Of a DNA stretch of 64,000 bases, positions 48,313 through 60,030 are shown piece after piece. A model generated the notes under the pieces. That model had not been told where the DNA came from. It did no database searches and saw only the letters and a program-made list of their open reading frames with translations. Origin of the DNA: Channa striata (lineage: Eukaryota > Chordata > Actinopteri > Anabantiformes > Channidae); the NCBI GenBank assembly GCA_033026295.1, contig CM065172.1:17107165-17171164 (forward strand), in the 5' to 3' direction. Each line of letters begins with the position of its first letter. Within the stretch, counting starts at the first letter, position 1. Position numbers and translations under genes: made by a program.

Positions 48313-51127
48313 CATCTCTGTCTCTTGGTACTCTCTATTAATTAACAATTATTTACATTAATTATTAGCTACATTAAAACCATAGATACATTTAATAGCT
48401 TACTTCCTGTTGTTTTTACCACAATGGGATGCACCTGTCACCTCTTGCATAATTTTAGTTTTACCTCCAGTCTGATGATCTGACCCCCAGCCTTTCAACT
48501 CTCACCTGCACCACCCAAAAGGCATGAGCCTTATGGGTTTACACAAAGCACATAAAAAATCCAAATAAACTCTGTTCTTCTTTTTGCCTTCACAGGGTTC
48601 AGGTTACATATTGTTCTATAAACTATGCTTTGTTCACTGTGCTTTGTTCGTATTTATGTGCTTAAATTGTTGTGAGGTACTAATACAGAGCATTTTCAGA
48701 CCTATTAAGACTTTGCCCCTCTTATCTCTTATCGTCAGTTGACTGTATCTTACAGGTTTTGTTGTCATTCTCTCGTCCTGTTTTAGTGAGGAGCTTATTA
48801 CAGCAGTGCACCTGTAAAGGTGCAAAGGTTGTGCACAATGCCATATGACGGCATCACATTCCTTGACGGTTCTTACTTTTAGTAGTAACTAGTGACAGTA
48901 AAGAGTATGTTTTTGTGTGAAAAATGTAATATTAAATAATTATAAAATTATAGTTATTCTTATTATTAATTTAAACACACTTGTCTTTGGTTAAGTACCT
49001 TAGGAGCTTTGGGGAACCACAAATCCCTGTAGCACCTGAAAGGTCTGGGGCTTTATGTTGGGTATATGTCTGATTTCTAGGACCAGTGGAGCTTGGTCAT
49101 TTTAGATCCACTACTTCACTTGGACCCAGCCAACAGGAATCAGGAATTAGGACAGCCTGCTGGATGCCAGGCATTCCTAAGAGGGCCAGGAGTTCACTGG
49201 TTCACCCCAATGTAAAAGACAGATTTCATGCCCAAATTTTTCAGGATACCAACCATGACCTTGTTGATGTCTTTGAGCTCATACTATCTTTGGGGTCACT
49301 AATGTGTAGCACTGGGACTTGGCAGCAGATGCCAAAGCAAAAAAAGCAAAAAACAGTACAATGTAGTATCCAGCAACTGGTATCCTGCAGTAGGAGTGTG
49401 TGTTTTTATCAAAACATTCTTGTTTTAACAGGAATATGTTCAAAAAACGTTGGAGTTAATTAATCAGTAATTTTACCACAGTGACCTCTGACAAGTTTTG
49501 TCTGTGGGAAAGTTTGGTTTTGTTGTGTTTTACAGGAACACATATGCTAAGATGATTTCTCACAAACTTTGGAGTTGCCCAAGTGGAGAGAGGCTGTTTC
49601 TCAAAAAGAAGCAATAAAAAATTTACAAACTGATAAAATTTTAGACTTGCAGAAAATGAAAGGCAAACTTAAATTTCACTTTTCACTTCTGTGTACAGGC
49701 ATATAAACTAATAGAGACATTGTGAAAATACTGTCAAAGATTTGGATCTCCAGGCGTGCTTTTCCTGTGACGTGTAACACTGGGAAATACACAATTTCTG
49801 TTTAGTCAATTGCCTGTAACCTCAGCACTCTTTATTATTGTTTTTATTTATTTTTTTATTTTAATTTTTGAGTTGAATTGTGAGACAGTCACATACAATA
49901 AAGGGCCCTTTCCGCTGCAAGAACCTACCTAACCTAAATCTTATCCCAAGGTTCTGGTTCCTTTTGTCATTCTACTCTTTCTGTTTTGGACACTAGCTGA
50001 GCCAGCTAAATTTCAACAACCCATGACGAAGAAGTACAAAAAGATACCCCCCTCCCGTCCCCTTTGCCGTGGGGCGTGCCGTGTCTATCAGTGTGTTCAT
50101 ACTTGTGCCGCTCGCATTTGTCCTGTTGCTGTTACGTATGGCTTTGTGTGTGTCCTCCTGTCTTTTCCCCTCAGGTAGCTCCCCTCCTCCCTCGGCCTGT
50201 TGCACACCTCAGTGCTCAGGTGGAGGAAGGGTGAGGGGTAAGGACAGGTAAGCGCGGGAAAGTAGAGAGAACACACACACACACACACACACACAGCAAA
50301 CAGCTGAAAGGAGGCTGTACTAATTGCTCTTAGTCATTCACAGCATCGACTGCAGTGTTGGAAGCGTTCTCTTTTTTGTTATGTGGTGTTTGGTCTTTAG
50401 AAATATGTTAGGGACTTTATCATCTGTGCCCGTTGGAAGGCAATGGAGAAGGAAGTGGTTGAATCAGTGTATTTCTGACTGATTTGTCAATCATCAACAA
50501 GGAGGTGTGTGACTTTCAAAAATATGATCAGTCGAGACAAGGCCCTTGTGGGGCCCTTGCAGGGGCAAAGATAATATAGTTGTGGCTTTGCAGGGTTTTG
50601 TGACACGTTCTGCATCAAGCATGAATTCAGCTTATGTCAGATCCTAGGCTGGGTGCTGGTGACGCTTTCAGCTATTTAAAAGGAGAGAGGCGTCTCGTTT
50701 TAAGCATCAGCATAACAAGTGCGGTGTGAACACACACTTTACTCACTTTAGGTTGTACACTGCAGTTTTTTTTTTTTTTTTGTTGTTATCCTTTCATGCA
50801 CTGACCCTCTTTGGAACAAATATGCCATAGACTGAGATGACATGAGAATTATTTTAAAATTTTGATTGGGTAGAATTTTGCATTAGTGGCAACTGTGACA
50901 GGACAGGAGCAGTACAACTACAGGATGGAAACCATTGTCATTTAAGCTTGAACACTCAGTAGTGTAATACAGACTTCGCCCCAGGTGAGAGGGACTTATG
51001 GTGTAAAAACTAATGACAAGCAACCATCAGTAATGTGGACCTGGTGCTTCATTAGCAAGACACATTCATTGTTTTCATCTAGTTAATTGCAGATGCAGGA
51101 CGTGCAGTTATCCCAGAGAACGATGCA
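48313..51127. other. magi1 intron 1, no gene seen
   Basis: Contains a (CA)n microsatellite at 50270-50295 and T runs near 50767. The 125-codon plus-strand frame at 49086-49463 has no recognisable domain or splice context and is not called. Confidence 0.5.
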
Positions 51128-51935
51128 TTGCTCATCTGCACGCCCTCACCCAGACCACTGTGTCACCAGCCTCTTTTTTCACTTGCCCTGTTGAACAGCC
51201 CATCTGCATTGAACAAGGCTGACTTCATTCCAGCTTTTGCTACACAGTCAGCTGTTCAGAGACCTGGATCACATCTCAAACTCTTCACCGGTTTTGCCTT
51301 TTCTCCCACTCCTTGCCCATCTGCAAAATGCTCAGGAGTGCCGAAAGGAAGGGGCGCTCAGTCTGCTCTTGCTGATTATCAGGATTTGCTTGCATATTTC
51401 TCTCACAGTGTCACTAGAGCAATGACTGAATACTACCAGGACAAGCTCACCAACACCCACTGACACCAGAAAACTGTTCTCCACATTCACCTGTCTCACA
51501 GCCGACGACTTTATCTCGTTCTTCAGGTGGCAGCCATTAGCTCTCAGTTCTCTCCTCCAGATGATGACATGCTGCTAACTACATCCAACTGTGCATCGCT
51601 CTTTTTGTTTTCAACTCTGTCAGAGGACAACGTATCCACCCTCCTCCTCCCAAACCGTCCGTCCACCTGCTTTCTGGATCTTATCCTCTCCACTCATCTT
51701 CAAGCTGTTGCACCTACACTAATACCAGCCATTACAGACGTCATTGACACATTTTTCACAACAGGCACTTTCCCACCTCGTTCAAGCAGGCCCAGATTAC
51801 TCCACTGCTTAAGAAGCCTTCTCTTGAGCCCTCCCTTGTGGAGAATTACAGACCGGTCTCCCTTCTTCCATTTTGGCCAAGACCCTGGAGCAGTCTTAAT
51901 CAACTCTCTGACTTTCTTTCCCAGAACAAGCTTGT
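51128..51935 (+). mobile_element. L2-like LINE fragment (upstream part)
   Basis: Plus-strand frames carry the linker between endonuclease and reverse transcriptase of fish L2-type LINEs: a PAFATQSAVQRPGSHLKLFT-like region, then LLLPNRPSTCFLDLILSTHL and AVAPTLIPAITDVIDTFFTT, shifting frame into ELQTGLPSSILAKTLEQS, equivalent to the polymerase 'ENYRPVSLLPFLAKTLE' block. The copy is frameshifted and cut off where Rex1-like sequence begins. Confidence 0.75.
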
Positions 51936-51959
51936 CGGGTATCTTTGCCTGTCTCTCTG

Positions 51960-53525
51960 TAAAAATATATATGTATCTCTGCTTAGGTGAGAGAAAGACA
52001 TTCAGCTTGCCCCTTCATTGTCCACGCTGCCCACATTAACCCAGTACGTTTCATGCCTCACCAGAGAAGGTAAAACTTTGGACTTAATTTATGCCAGCTC
52101 CAAGATCGGTTCACAACCTGGGTAATCTCCTGCCTGTGTACAAAACTCTCCACAACTCCCGCACAATGAGCACATAGTCTGATGAGACCGAAGAGGCTCT
52201 GAAAGTATGTTTTGAAACAACTGCAATCCACATGGGGAGGATATTGACTCTTTAACGAACTATATCAACTTGTGTGGGGAGAACACTGTACCCATCAAGA
52301 CTATACAGTGTTTTTCCAACAACAAGCCGTGGATTAACCCTGATATAAAGGCTCTCCTAAAAAGAGTGGAATAGAGCTTTTAAATTAGGCAACAAGGAAC
52401 AGCTGAGAACTGTACGGAGAGACCTGAGAAGGAAGATCAGGTAAGGAAAGGCTTGCTAGAGGAGGAGGATGGAGGAACAGCTGCAGCTGAACAATGTCAG
52501 TGGAGTGTGGAGGGGGCTCAAAATTATTACTGGTCCCAGCTTCCAGGCTGAGGGGGATCAGGAGTGGGTGAATGACTTAAATCTATTCTTCAATAGATTT
52601 GACCAGCTGACCACCCCCGCCCCCACCCAGTCTCCCCTGCTGCAATCTGCCGTCTCTGCCCCTACAGTGAGTCATTCCAGCAAAGCCTCTGTCTGCAGGG
52701 CCCTCAGCCCTCTCTCAAAGTCCCCACATACCGCCCCTCGCAAAAGCTCAAATGAGGATGGAGCTTAGCAGGACCAAAGCAAGGAAGGCTGCAGACCCAG
52801 ATGGCATCAGCTCATGGATGCTTAAAACATGTGCAGATGAACTGTGCAGCATTTCTGGCTCTGTTTTGATCCACTGTTTACACTGCAGACATGTTCAGCT
52901 CAGCATCCTGTCTCTTGCAGAAGTTCTCTGATGACTCTGCCATTGTCGGCCTGATCACGGATGACAATGACACAGAATACAGGGAACTGATACAAAACTT
53001 TGTGGACTGGTGCCAGGTGAGTAATCCACAGATCAACCTGGGAAAAACCAGTAAAAACCAATACACTGGACTGGTCACACAACAAAGATGCACTCTACAG
53101 AAAGAACAGACCAGTCTCTTTCTGCTAAGGAGACTAAAGTCCTTTAAAGTGCAGGGAGCACTACTGAAGACCTTTAATGACTCTGTCATGGCCTCAGCCA
53201 TCTTCTATGGAGTGGTCTGCTGGTGCAGCAGCATCATGATGGCAGACTGGAGAAGCTGGTCAGGAAGACCAGCTCTGTTTTGGGGATGCCCCTCGACTCA
53301 GTGCAGGAGGTGGGAGAAAGGAGGATGGGAGCCAAGCTATCGTTCGTACTGGAGAACAACTCCCACCCCCTGTACGATGCAGTGTCACCTCTGAGTAGCT
53401 CCTTCACTGACAGACTGTTACATCCTCAATTTCGGAGCGACATCAAAGGTCTTTCCTCCCTACTGCTGTCTGTCTGACTTTACAATCAGAACTGCACAGA
53501 ATAAAGGCTTATCTTATCTAATCTT
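51960..53525 (+). mobile_element. Rex1/CR1-like LINE remnant
   Basis: A different non-LTR element lies between two L2-like blocks. In broken frames it shows KTIQCFSNNKPWINPDIKAL, FKLGNKEQLRTVRRDLRRKI, NNVSGVWRGLKIITG, VNDLNLFFNRFDQL, AADPDGISSWMLKTCADELC and KFSDDSAIVGLITDDNDTEY (the catalytic DD box region), ending in a 3' tail with AATAAAGGCTTATCTTATC and repeated TTATC units. These blocks fit the Rex1/Babar (CR1 clade) LINEs of fish. The part between PDG and the SDDS box is shortened, and stops and frameshifts make it inactive. Confidence 0.75.
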
Positions 53526-53735
53526 ATCTTAACCTCTCTAAGACTGATAACATCAGCATCAACATTGGATCTGCAGTGATTGTCCCCACTAACTCAGTCC
53601 GAAATCTGGGGGTCATCATTGATGACCAACTGAGCTTTACGGAACACTTCTCCTCAGTCTCTAGGTCATGCAGATTTTCCCTCTACAACATCAGAAAGAT
53701 CAGACCTACAGCTCAAAATACACAGCAGTACTCTT
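53526..53735 (+). mobile_element. L2-like LINE fragment (downstream part)
   Basis: Plus-strand open frame with VIVPTNSVRNLGVIIDDQLS, then FTEHFSSVSRSCRFSLYNIR, the C-terminal region of L2-type ORF2, the same block as in the minus-strand copy at 11940-12070. With 51128-51935 it brackets the Rex1-like element, in the same orientation. Confidence 0.8.
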
Positions 53736-54563
53736 TGTTCAGGCACGATCAATCCCTGGCAGATGATTCAAATTTAAAAAACTGCTGCTACTGAAAACAG
53801 AACTTTTTCAAAAGCTGCTGTTTAGTGCCTGATACACGAAGGGAGAACAGGGAATAGATTATAAGAGAGGAGAACAAGAGCAGAACAAAGGGAGACCGGC
53901 TACTTTAGGGTAAGGTTAGTTAACCAGGGCTTTGCATAGCATAACCTTTTTAACATTTAGAAAATGACAATAATTATAACTCCGTATTAAGATCTGAGTT
54001 TTTTTCCTTTTTGTACTTTATGTATATTTAAAATTCATCTTAAAATCAAGAACAATAAAGTTGGAAATAAAGCTTATTGTTCTTGTAGTTTTTGTTTTTA
54101 GGGCTTTAGTGTTTCATGAAAATTTGTTTTATTCCCTCAGATTTTATCAAAGATTTACTTCAGTCTCAACAAATAATGCAATACATAAAATGACAAACAA
54201 GTCCCCCCCTTCTTAAATTGATTAAATTTGAGTGCTCTGAGAGGGCTGCATCAGCGTTTAATGAAATTAGGAACATTTAAATGAAGCTGATAAAACAAAA
54301 AGATTTATGAAATGTTGTACTTTAATGAACAGTAACAATATCTGGCAATAAACTGCTCTTCAGCTTTTCAGAGGGCTTCACCAGCTGCTCAGATTGTGGA
54401 TCATCTTCTTTCAGGGCTTCATGTTTTCTGTGTTTTGAGTTTATCTCTTTTTGTCTTTATCACTGCGAATATAAGCTTGTTATTTGTCCAGGTTGGTATT
54501 AACGCTGTTGGATTTGTCTGTAAAGTGTAAATTAAGTTATCTCAGGTTGTTTTTTCTCATTTT

Positions 54564-54850
54564 TCAGTGAATCACCTGATCACCTGAACTTTTTAACCTG
54601 GAGGTGGTTATAGAGACTCTCAATTTGATGCTGACTAAGCACTTCATTCTTGGCTTTTTGAGTTGATGTCTCTCCTTAAGTGCCAGAATTTCCTTTTGGA
54701 TTGTTGTTTTCCTGGCATCTTTCACCTTCTTCAATGCGGCATATTCATTTTGGACATTTTTCTGCAAGTTAATTTCCCTTTTGTAGGTTACCACGTTGCC
54801 CCCTGACAGCACTTTCTTTTTCTCTTCATTTGGTGGAGCAAGGCAGGACT
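54564..54850 (-). pseudogene. Lys/Glu-rich coiled-coil ORF, unrecognised
   Basis: I do not recognise this. The minus strand is open for about 96 codons, from a PPNEEKKKVLSGGN start (no upstream ATG; first ATG inside) through NLQKNVQNEYAALKKVKDAR and IQKEILALKERHQLKKP, a convincing heptad-like coiled coil, then decays into ordinary sequence and stops. Further down (54360-54470) a frame-shifted block, SKHRKHEALKEDDPQSEQLV, looks like a continuation of similar composition. This suggests a decayed processed copy or transposon ORF inside magi1 intron 1 rather than an active gene. Confidence 0.35.
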
Positions 54851-55499
54851 TTGGTAATGTGCTTTATTAACTAACTACCTCATGAACTCAGTAGATGATC
54901 TGTGAAGAAGAACTCAAAGTTTACTAATGACCTCAGATTGAAAGGAATGCTGCGATGAACAAGAGTAAATCTACCCCTGAAGTATGTCCATGAAGAGGTC
55001 CTCCTCCACAGCGTATCAGCTGTATTATCAGTAAGAAACATGCCCCCAGGCTGCTAAAACATGACCCCGTCAACTAGGTTTGGTGTGCCTTTGACATAAT
55101 CTGTGTCGTAATCTGTCCATGAATAAACAAGAGAAAACACTGCCCACTCTTTTAAATCACAGATCCTTAAAGGGTTCTGAGTTTCCTACCAGTCATTTTT
55201 AGCTTGTTGGCTCTAAACATGAACTTGTCGGATTTTAGATGCACCGTTTCCCCTGTCACACACAACCGTCATCTGTTTAAAAATTTTTATGAACCGTAAA
55301 ACTGAAACTAGACCTAATTACAGAAAATTACTATAAAACAATACACTTTTTCATAAATTTACTAAAAGTTATTCATATTTACACATGTGTGAAGCTGAAT
55401 TCTAAATTCATTTAAAGTGGAAATTAGAGAAAATCATGGTGTTGATCTTGACAACACAGGTTTGTAGAAGTGTGTCACAGCTCAAACAAATATTTCTGA

Positions 55500-55860
55500 A
55501 GACCAGGAAACTTGTTGGTGCTCATCAGGTTGGAAAGGGTTATAAAACTTTTTAAAGAGTTTGGACTTCACCAGTCAGGCACAAACGGAGAAGACCACTG
55601 TCGCCGTCCCCAGGAAACTTGCTGTGCAGAGGACACTGCATCCTAATTATCGGTTAGACATTGTGTTAATAAAAATAAACACTGCTGTCCATCTACAGAC
55701 TAACTAGAGGGATGGATGTCTTTTGAAGGGATGACACCAAAGTAGAACTGTTGTTTTGAATAAAGAACCATGTATTAGGGACAACCAAACCCTGCATTCA
55801 AAAATACTTATCCTGGCAGTGAAACATTGTGGTGCCCGTATCGTAATTTGGATGTGAAAA
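55500..55860 (+). mobile_element. Tc1/mariner-like remnant, internally deleted
   Basis: The plus strand contains AAGGGTTATAAAACTTTTTA followed by AGAGTTTGGACTTCACCAGTC, matching the 'KGYKTISKEFGL' DNA-binding region of fish Tc1 transposases, then an abrupt jump to a late block (AAGTAGAACTGTTGTTTTGA..., GTGAAACATTGTGGTGCCCG) matching the 'TKIELFG ... VKHGGGSI' catalytic region. The intervening transposase sequence is largely missing. Terminal inverted repeats were not found. Confidence 0.65.
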
Positions 55861-58199
55861 TCATTGACAGAGCTGTAAATTCTTGTGTGCTGGCATAGAA
55901 ACTACATAAACTACAAGTATCTACCTATAAATTTAAGGTCAGCAGAAAGACAATATCCCTAAATTCACAAGTCGTTCTTATAAGGAGTTGATAAAGCAGA
56001 GGAAATGCAGTTTAAAGCTGTTTAATGTCATCAGTGTGCAGAAATACAAAATAATAAAGATGGTAACACTGTCTCTGCATTCAACAGAAAACAGAAAAAA
56101 TAGTAAAAGAGCAACTGCAGCTTCTTTAAAATGTCTCTACACAGGATGTGAGAGTTTAGAGCTCAGCCCACAGACTGTAGTTGCGCATGGAAAATGCAGC
56201 ATTTGAGATGCATTTATGTCCATACAGTGTGAGTACAGGGTCTGTATAAGCATATCCATAACAGACTTTTCAGGCTGGTGTCTCACGCAAAGTGACATTT
56301 TTTTCCGCAACATTTTCCCTGTAGTGGAGTGAAGCTCACTCAGTGCAGTTAAAGAACACATCCAACAGTTCTTGGCCACTCAGGCTTTTTTTTTATTTAA
56401 ACCAATCATTAAATCGTTAGAGTTAATGATATCACAAATGTGTGTTGTTAGGTGGTAATTTTCAAATTTTTCCTTTGCTGGAAGGAAGGTTGTTGAGTTG
56501 TTTTCCTATTGTGCCGGAAATTATGTAATAAATTAGACATAAATATGTTTGTGAGCTGTTTCCAATGTAAACTCAGTTATTTAATTGTCGTTTAGGAAGC
56601 TCAAGCTGACTTGCTGTTGTCAGCGGTTTTGAGGAAACTTTTTCAACATGGAAACTTTTTCGTTGGGATGTTTGTCTCCGGCTGCGTGTTTCTCTGTCTG
56701 GCCTGTAACAGTGTAATTGTTGTAATTTAGATTAATCAGAAAAACATAGAGTTTTGGAGCTTGTAACTGGCTTCTCTGTCTTTCTCTCTCTGAATCATTA
56801 ACATTCACGCGCAGTGACCTACACTCTGACGCGTGCTCCCACTAATGCAATCAAACACGCACAAACACACACACGCTCATTGCTAGAGCGTCTTGTATAG
56901 TGGATATAAATTGACTTTTAAGCTGTGCTCCTACCAAGATTGACACATCTGGAAGGGATTACGCACCATTACAGTCTTGGCTTTATACTCATGAATCATA
57001 ATTATACTTTTAGTTTGTTTTGTTGTTGTGGTTTTCCAGCACAGTAATTACACCTTTCTTCAAATTCTAATTTTGTCTTCAAGTTAGTTTAAAATTGAAA
57101 GGGTTTCTATGGGGGAGTAATCTGTGCTTATCTGATTATGTCTAAAATAAAATACTGCTACCCTCAACATTATTTATACTTGGTGTGTAAATGTTCTCCC
57201 GTAGCTGAACTACAGATGGCCTCTAATCATTATAAAAAAGCCAAAAAGCCAAACTACTGGTGGAGAAAAGGTTGATTTAGTGTATGAGTAACGATTCACT
57301 GAGCTTTGCCCTCGTTGTACTTGGACAACAACAATGACTGTGTTAGTTTGGTTTAAAGACGGTGGGTAAGACTTTTTCTATTGGCCGGTCAGTGCTTCTT
57401 AATATTTTAATATGTTACGCTGCTGACTAATGTTGTTAGAAGTTAACTTACTCAGGCTTGGAAAAACCCTCCAGTCTCTATTTGACTATCACAGACATCC
57501 GTGGACATTATTTTAGACTCAGTAAATGCCAAGGAATTTGAATTCCTCTTTTCAAACGAAAGACCTTACCTTTCCTATAATTCTCTGATGAAGAGCATCA
57601 GACTTGTGTTTGGGTTAGACCTTGATTAAATAGAAATATTTACAAGTGTTAAGTTTCTGCTGAGTAGAAAGGTCATTGCAAAATCCCTTTATGTAGTTTT
57701 TATTTTCATAGAAAAATGACTGTCATTATCATTAAACTGACACAGATTTTAAAAAATATTATGATTTTTATTTTTAATATGATTTAAAAAGTCCTACCAA
57801 AGTAAACATTTCTTATTCATGGTTCAATATATTGTGCTTTAATTTTTTCAGTCTTTCCTTGCCTGTAGTATTTTTGTGGAGTGGAGTAGTTTTAATGGTC
57901 TTTCGCTAAATGACAGTTTGGTCACAGTCAGCGGGATTAAAACGTGGCAGCAGCGTTTCTCAGAAACATTCGATGCAGACCTTAGCTTTGTATATTTATT
58001 CTAGTAATGCTCCTTATGTTTACCCCGAACAATACAAAGTTGTTTCCACTGAAATGTTCAAATGCATCACTTCCTGTGTTGCAGTATGTTGGAGAGTGTT
58101 TCCTGGGAAAGATGGGTGCCTTCTCAAAGGATCTAATGGCACAGAAAATGTCAAACTGTTTCATTAACTATTTTTTGTTGGACTACATTTATGTTCAAA

Positions 58200-59420
58200 A
58201 ATATTGGAACAATGATTAATTTTTTGGCATTGGGCCTCTGTAAACAAACACATTCTATTTGAACATTCAGGTGTAATTTAAGGGTTTGACAATTGTGTAC
58301 TTTTTAGGATTAACAGTAATTTTTATACAAACACGCTCATTTTCATGGTTTGCAAATAATAGAACAACCTAACAGAAAGATTGCTATTAATCCCTAGATT
58401 AAACCAATCATGACCAAATTGAGTTCTTTATTGCAGTTCTCTTCAGCTGCAGTTCTTTGTTAGTGTGTCTGTCCTCAGTCTTGTCTTCAGTAAGTGAAAA
58501 GCTGCGTTTGGGTTGAGATCAGGTGACCAGTTAGGAACATGTAATTTCTTGGTCTTCAGTAGCGCTCAGTTAAGTTTTTGCTGTATGTTTTGGGTCATTA
58601 TCCATATGGAATATGAAGAGGTGTCCTGTCAGTTTTGCAGCATTTGGCTGAGTCTGAGCAGAGTAGAGCTCTTGTATCTACAGTTCCTGTGGCAGCTCCA
58701 AGCTCTCCAGCTTAGAGAACGTGTTCAGAGCTCGCTGTACCCGGACGTCCATGGCCATCATTAGTGACCCCGTACACCCGAGTCACAAGATGTTCATCCT
58801 CCTCTCATCTGGCAAACGTTACAGGACACTTCATTTACCCACAACAAGATTTTTTGAATAGATTACTTATAATACGTGTGGCATCAGAATCTGCTCCAAC
58901 AGAATTTCACTGTACATGTACAACGACAGTAAAGATCTTATCTACCATGTTTGACAGATGATGTGGTGATGCTTTGGATCATGAGCTGTTCCTTTCCTTC
59001 TCTGTGCTTTTCTTTTCCCGTCATTTTTCTAAAAGTTGCTCTTTGTTTTATCAGTCCGGAGAATCTGATTCCAGAACTGGACAGGCTGTTTGAGGTCTAA
59101 TGTTGCCTTTCTGTTGTTCAGTGTTGTTAGTGGTCTGTAGACTTTGACAGTGACATTCCTTCCTCCTCAAGAGTCTTCTTGACTTGGTTAGATGTCAGGG
59201 ACAGAATTATGTGGTCATCCACTTGTCTTTACTAGTCGTCCAAGCCTTTTGTTGTGGCCGAGCTGCCAGTTAATTCCTTCCTTCTAAAAATGTTCCAAAC
59301 ATTTTTTCCTTAAATCATAATTTTTTACCCCTGCTTTAGAATTTTGTTCAGAATTTTTTAACAATACTCATTTGCAGTAATTATTGAAGCTGTCATTACA
59401 CAACAGTCATTACCTGATTT
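58200..59420 (-). mobile_element. Tc1/mariner-like transposon remnant, split by a LINE
   Basis: Minus-strand translation in broken frames gives, from high to low coordinates, a damaged N-terminal half with KVYRPLTTLNNRKATL and FWNQILRTDKTK (about 59040-59150, the 'WSDETK' block of Tc1 transposases), and past an interruption HMDNDPKHTAKT (about 58574-58610, containing the second catalytic Asp) and NPNAAFHLLKTR (about 58480-58515, from 'SPDLNPIE.AFHLLKTR'). The two halves are separated by unrelated LINE DNA at 58656-58945. Stops and frameshifts are numerous, so it is inactive. Confidence 0.8.
58656..58945 (+). mobile_element. 5'-truncated LINE 3' end nested in the Tc1-like element
   Basis: Plus-strand reading gives LYPDVHGHH, then HKMFILLSSGKRYRTLHLPT and a 3'UTR containing AATTTCACTGTACATGTACA and ACGACAGTAAAGATCTTATC, typical of Rex1/L2-like LINE ends in fish. 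The Tc1-like sequence stops at its left edge and resumes at its right edge, so it inserted into an existing Tc1 copy. 5' truncation is the usual mark of target-primed reverse transcription. Confidence 0.7.
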
Positions 59421-59766
59421 GATTTTTTTAATTTATCATATCATCATATTGATATCTGTCTTTGGATAACAGTTTGTATCTGCTGTGGAGATGTAAACAT
59501 ACTTGTCCATCTTGCATCTAAACTCAGCCATAAACACACTTGGGTCAACAAGCAGAGCCAGCTGTGATCTTAATGGTTTGGAGTAAACTGACTGGTTTTC
59601 CCATGAGCTTCTTCTCACTTTTTCACCCTTGAAAAGGTGAAAAGGTAAATGACACCAGAAAACTGAAGGTTTCAAACAGGTGGAGTTCAAACACATTTTA
59701 TGAGCTCTTTGTATCTCCAAGTATGTGAGAATCCGTGTCCAAATTGTCTCATGCATTCTCAATCAA

Positions 59767-60018
59767 TCACCTGCAGCTTGTGACGGCTGGAAAGACATCT
59801 TCTCTAAATGAAAGCAGCTTTGCAGGAGCTGGCGTCCTCCATCTGATCTTCTCATTACTACCAAGAAGCTTGAAGGCTGTTCTGGTTGTTGTGGTTTGAG
59901 TTAGACACAGTAACAGAGAAGCTACAACAATAAAAGTGATTAGTGTTGTTGTCCTTCGGTTATGTAGTTCTTCACGGTGACCAAAACCTACAAAAATAAT
60001 TAAGGAAAACCATTTTAG
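59767..60018 (-). CDS. Possible membrane-segment ORF, unrecognised
   Basis: I do not recognise a family. After an acceptor-like TTATTTTTGTAG (ending near 60001) the minus strand is open to a TGA at 59767, reading GFGHREELHNRRTTTLITFI, then VVASLLLCLTQTTTTRTAF. That is basic residues, a 14-16-residue hydrophobic segment and a polar Thr/Arg tail, like the N-terminal anchor of a type II membrane protein. A second open frame follows at 59436-59762 in a different frame. It may equally be chance or a relic; the location in magi1 intron 1 and lack of partner exons argue against a working gene. Confidence 0.2.
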   Translation of the reverse strand, partial: LKWFSLIIFVGFGHREELHNRRTTTLITFIVVASLLLCLTQTTTTRTAFKLLGSNEKIRWRTPAPAKLLSFREDVFPAVTSCR

Positions 60019-60030
60019 AGCAGTTGACAA

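Noticed and set aside
49086..49463. 125-codon plus-strand ORF in magi1 intron 1
   Set aside because: No domain, no splice context, codon use not coding-like; probably chance.
52891..53794. Plus-strand ORFs of 167, 84 and 72 codons as host genes
   Set aside because: They carry reverse-transcriptase blocks of Rex1/CR1-like and L2-like LINEs.
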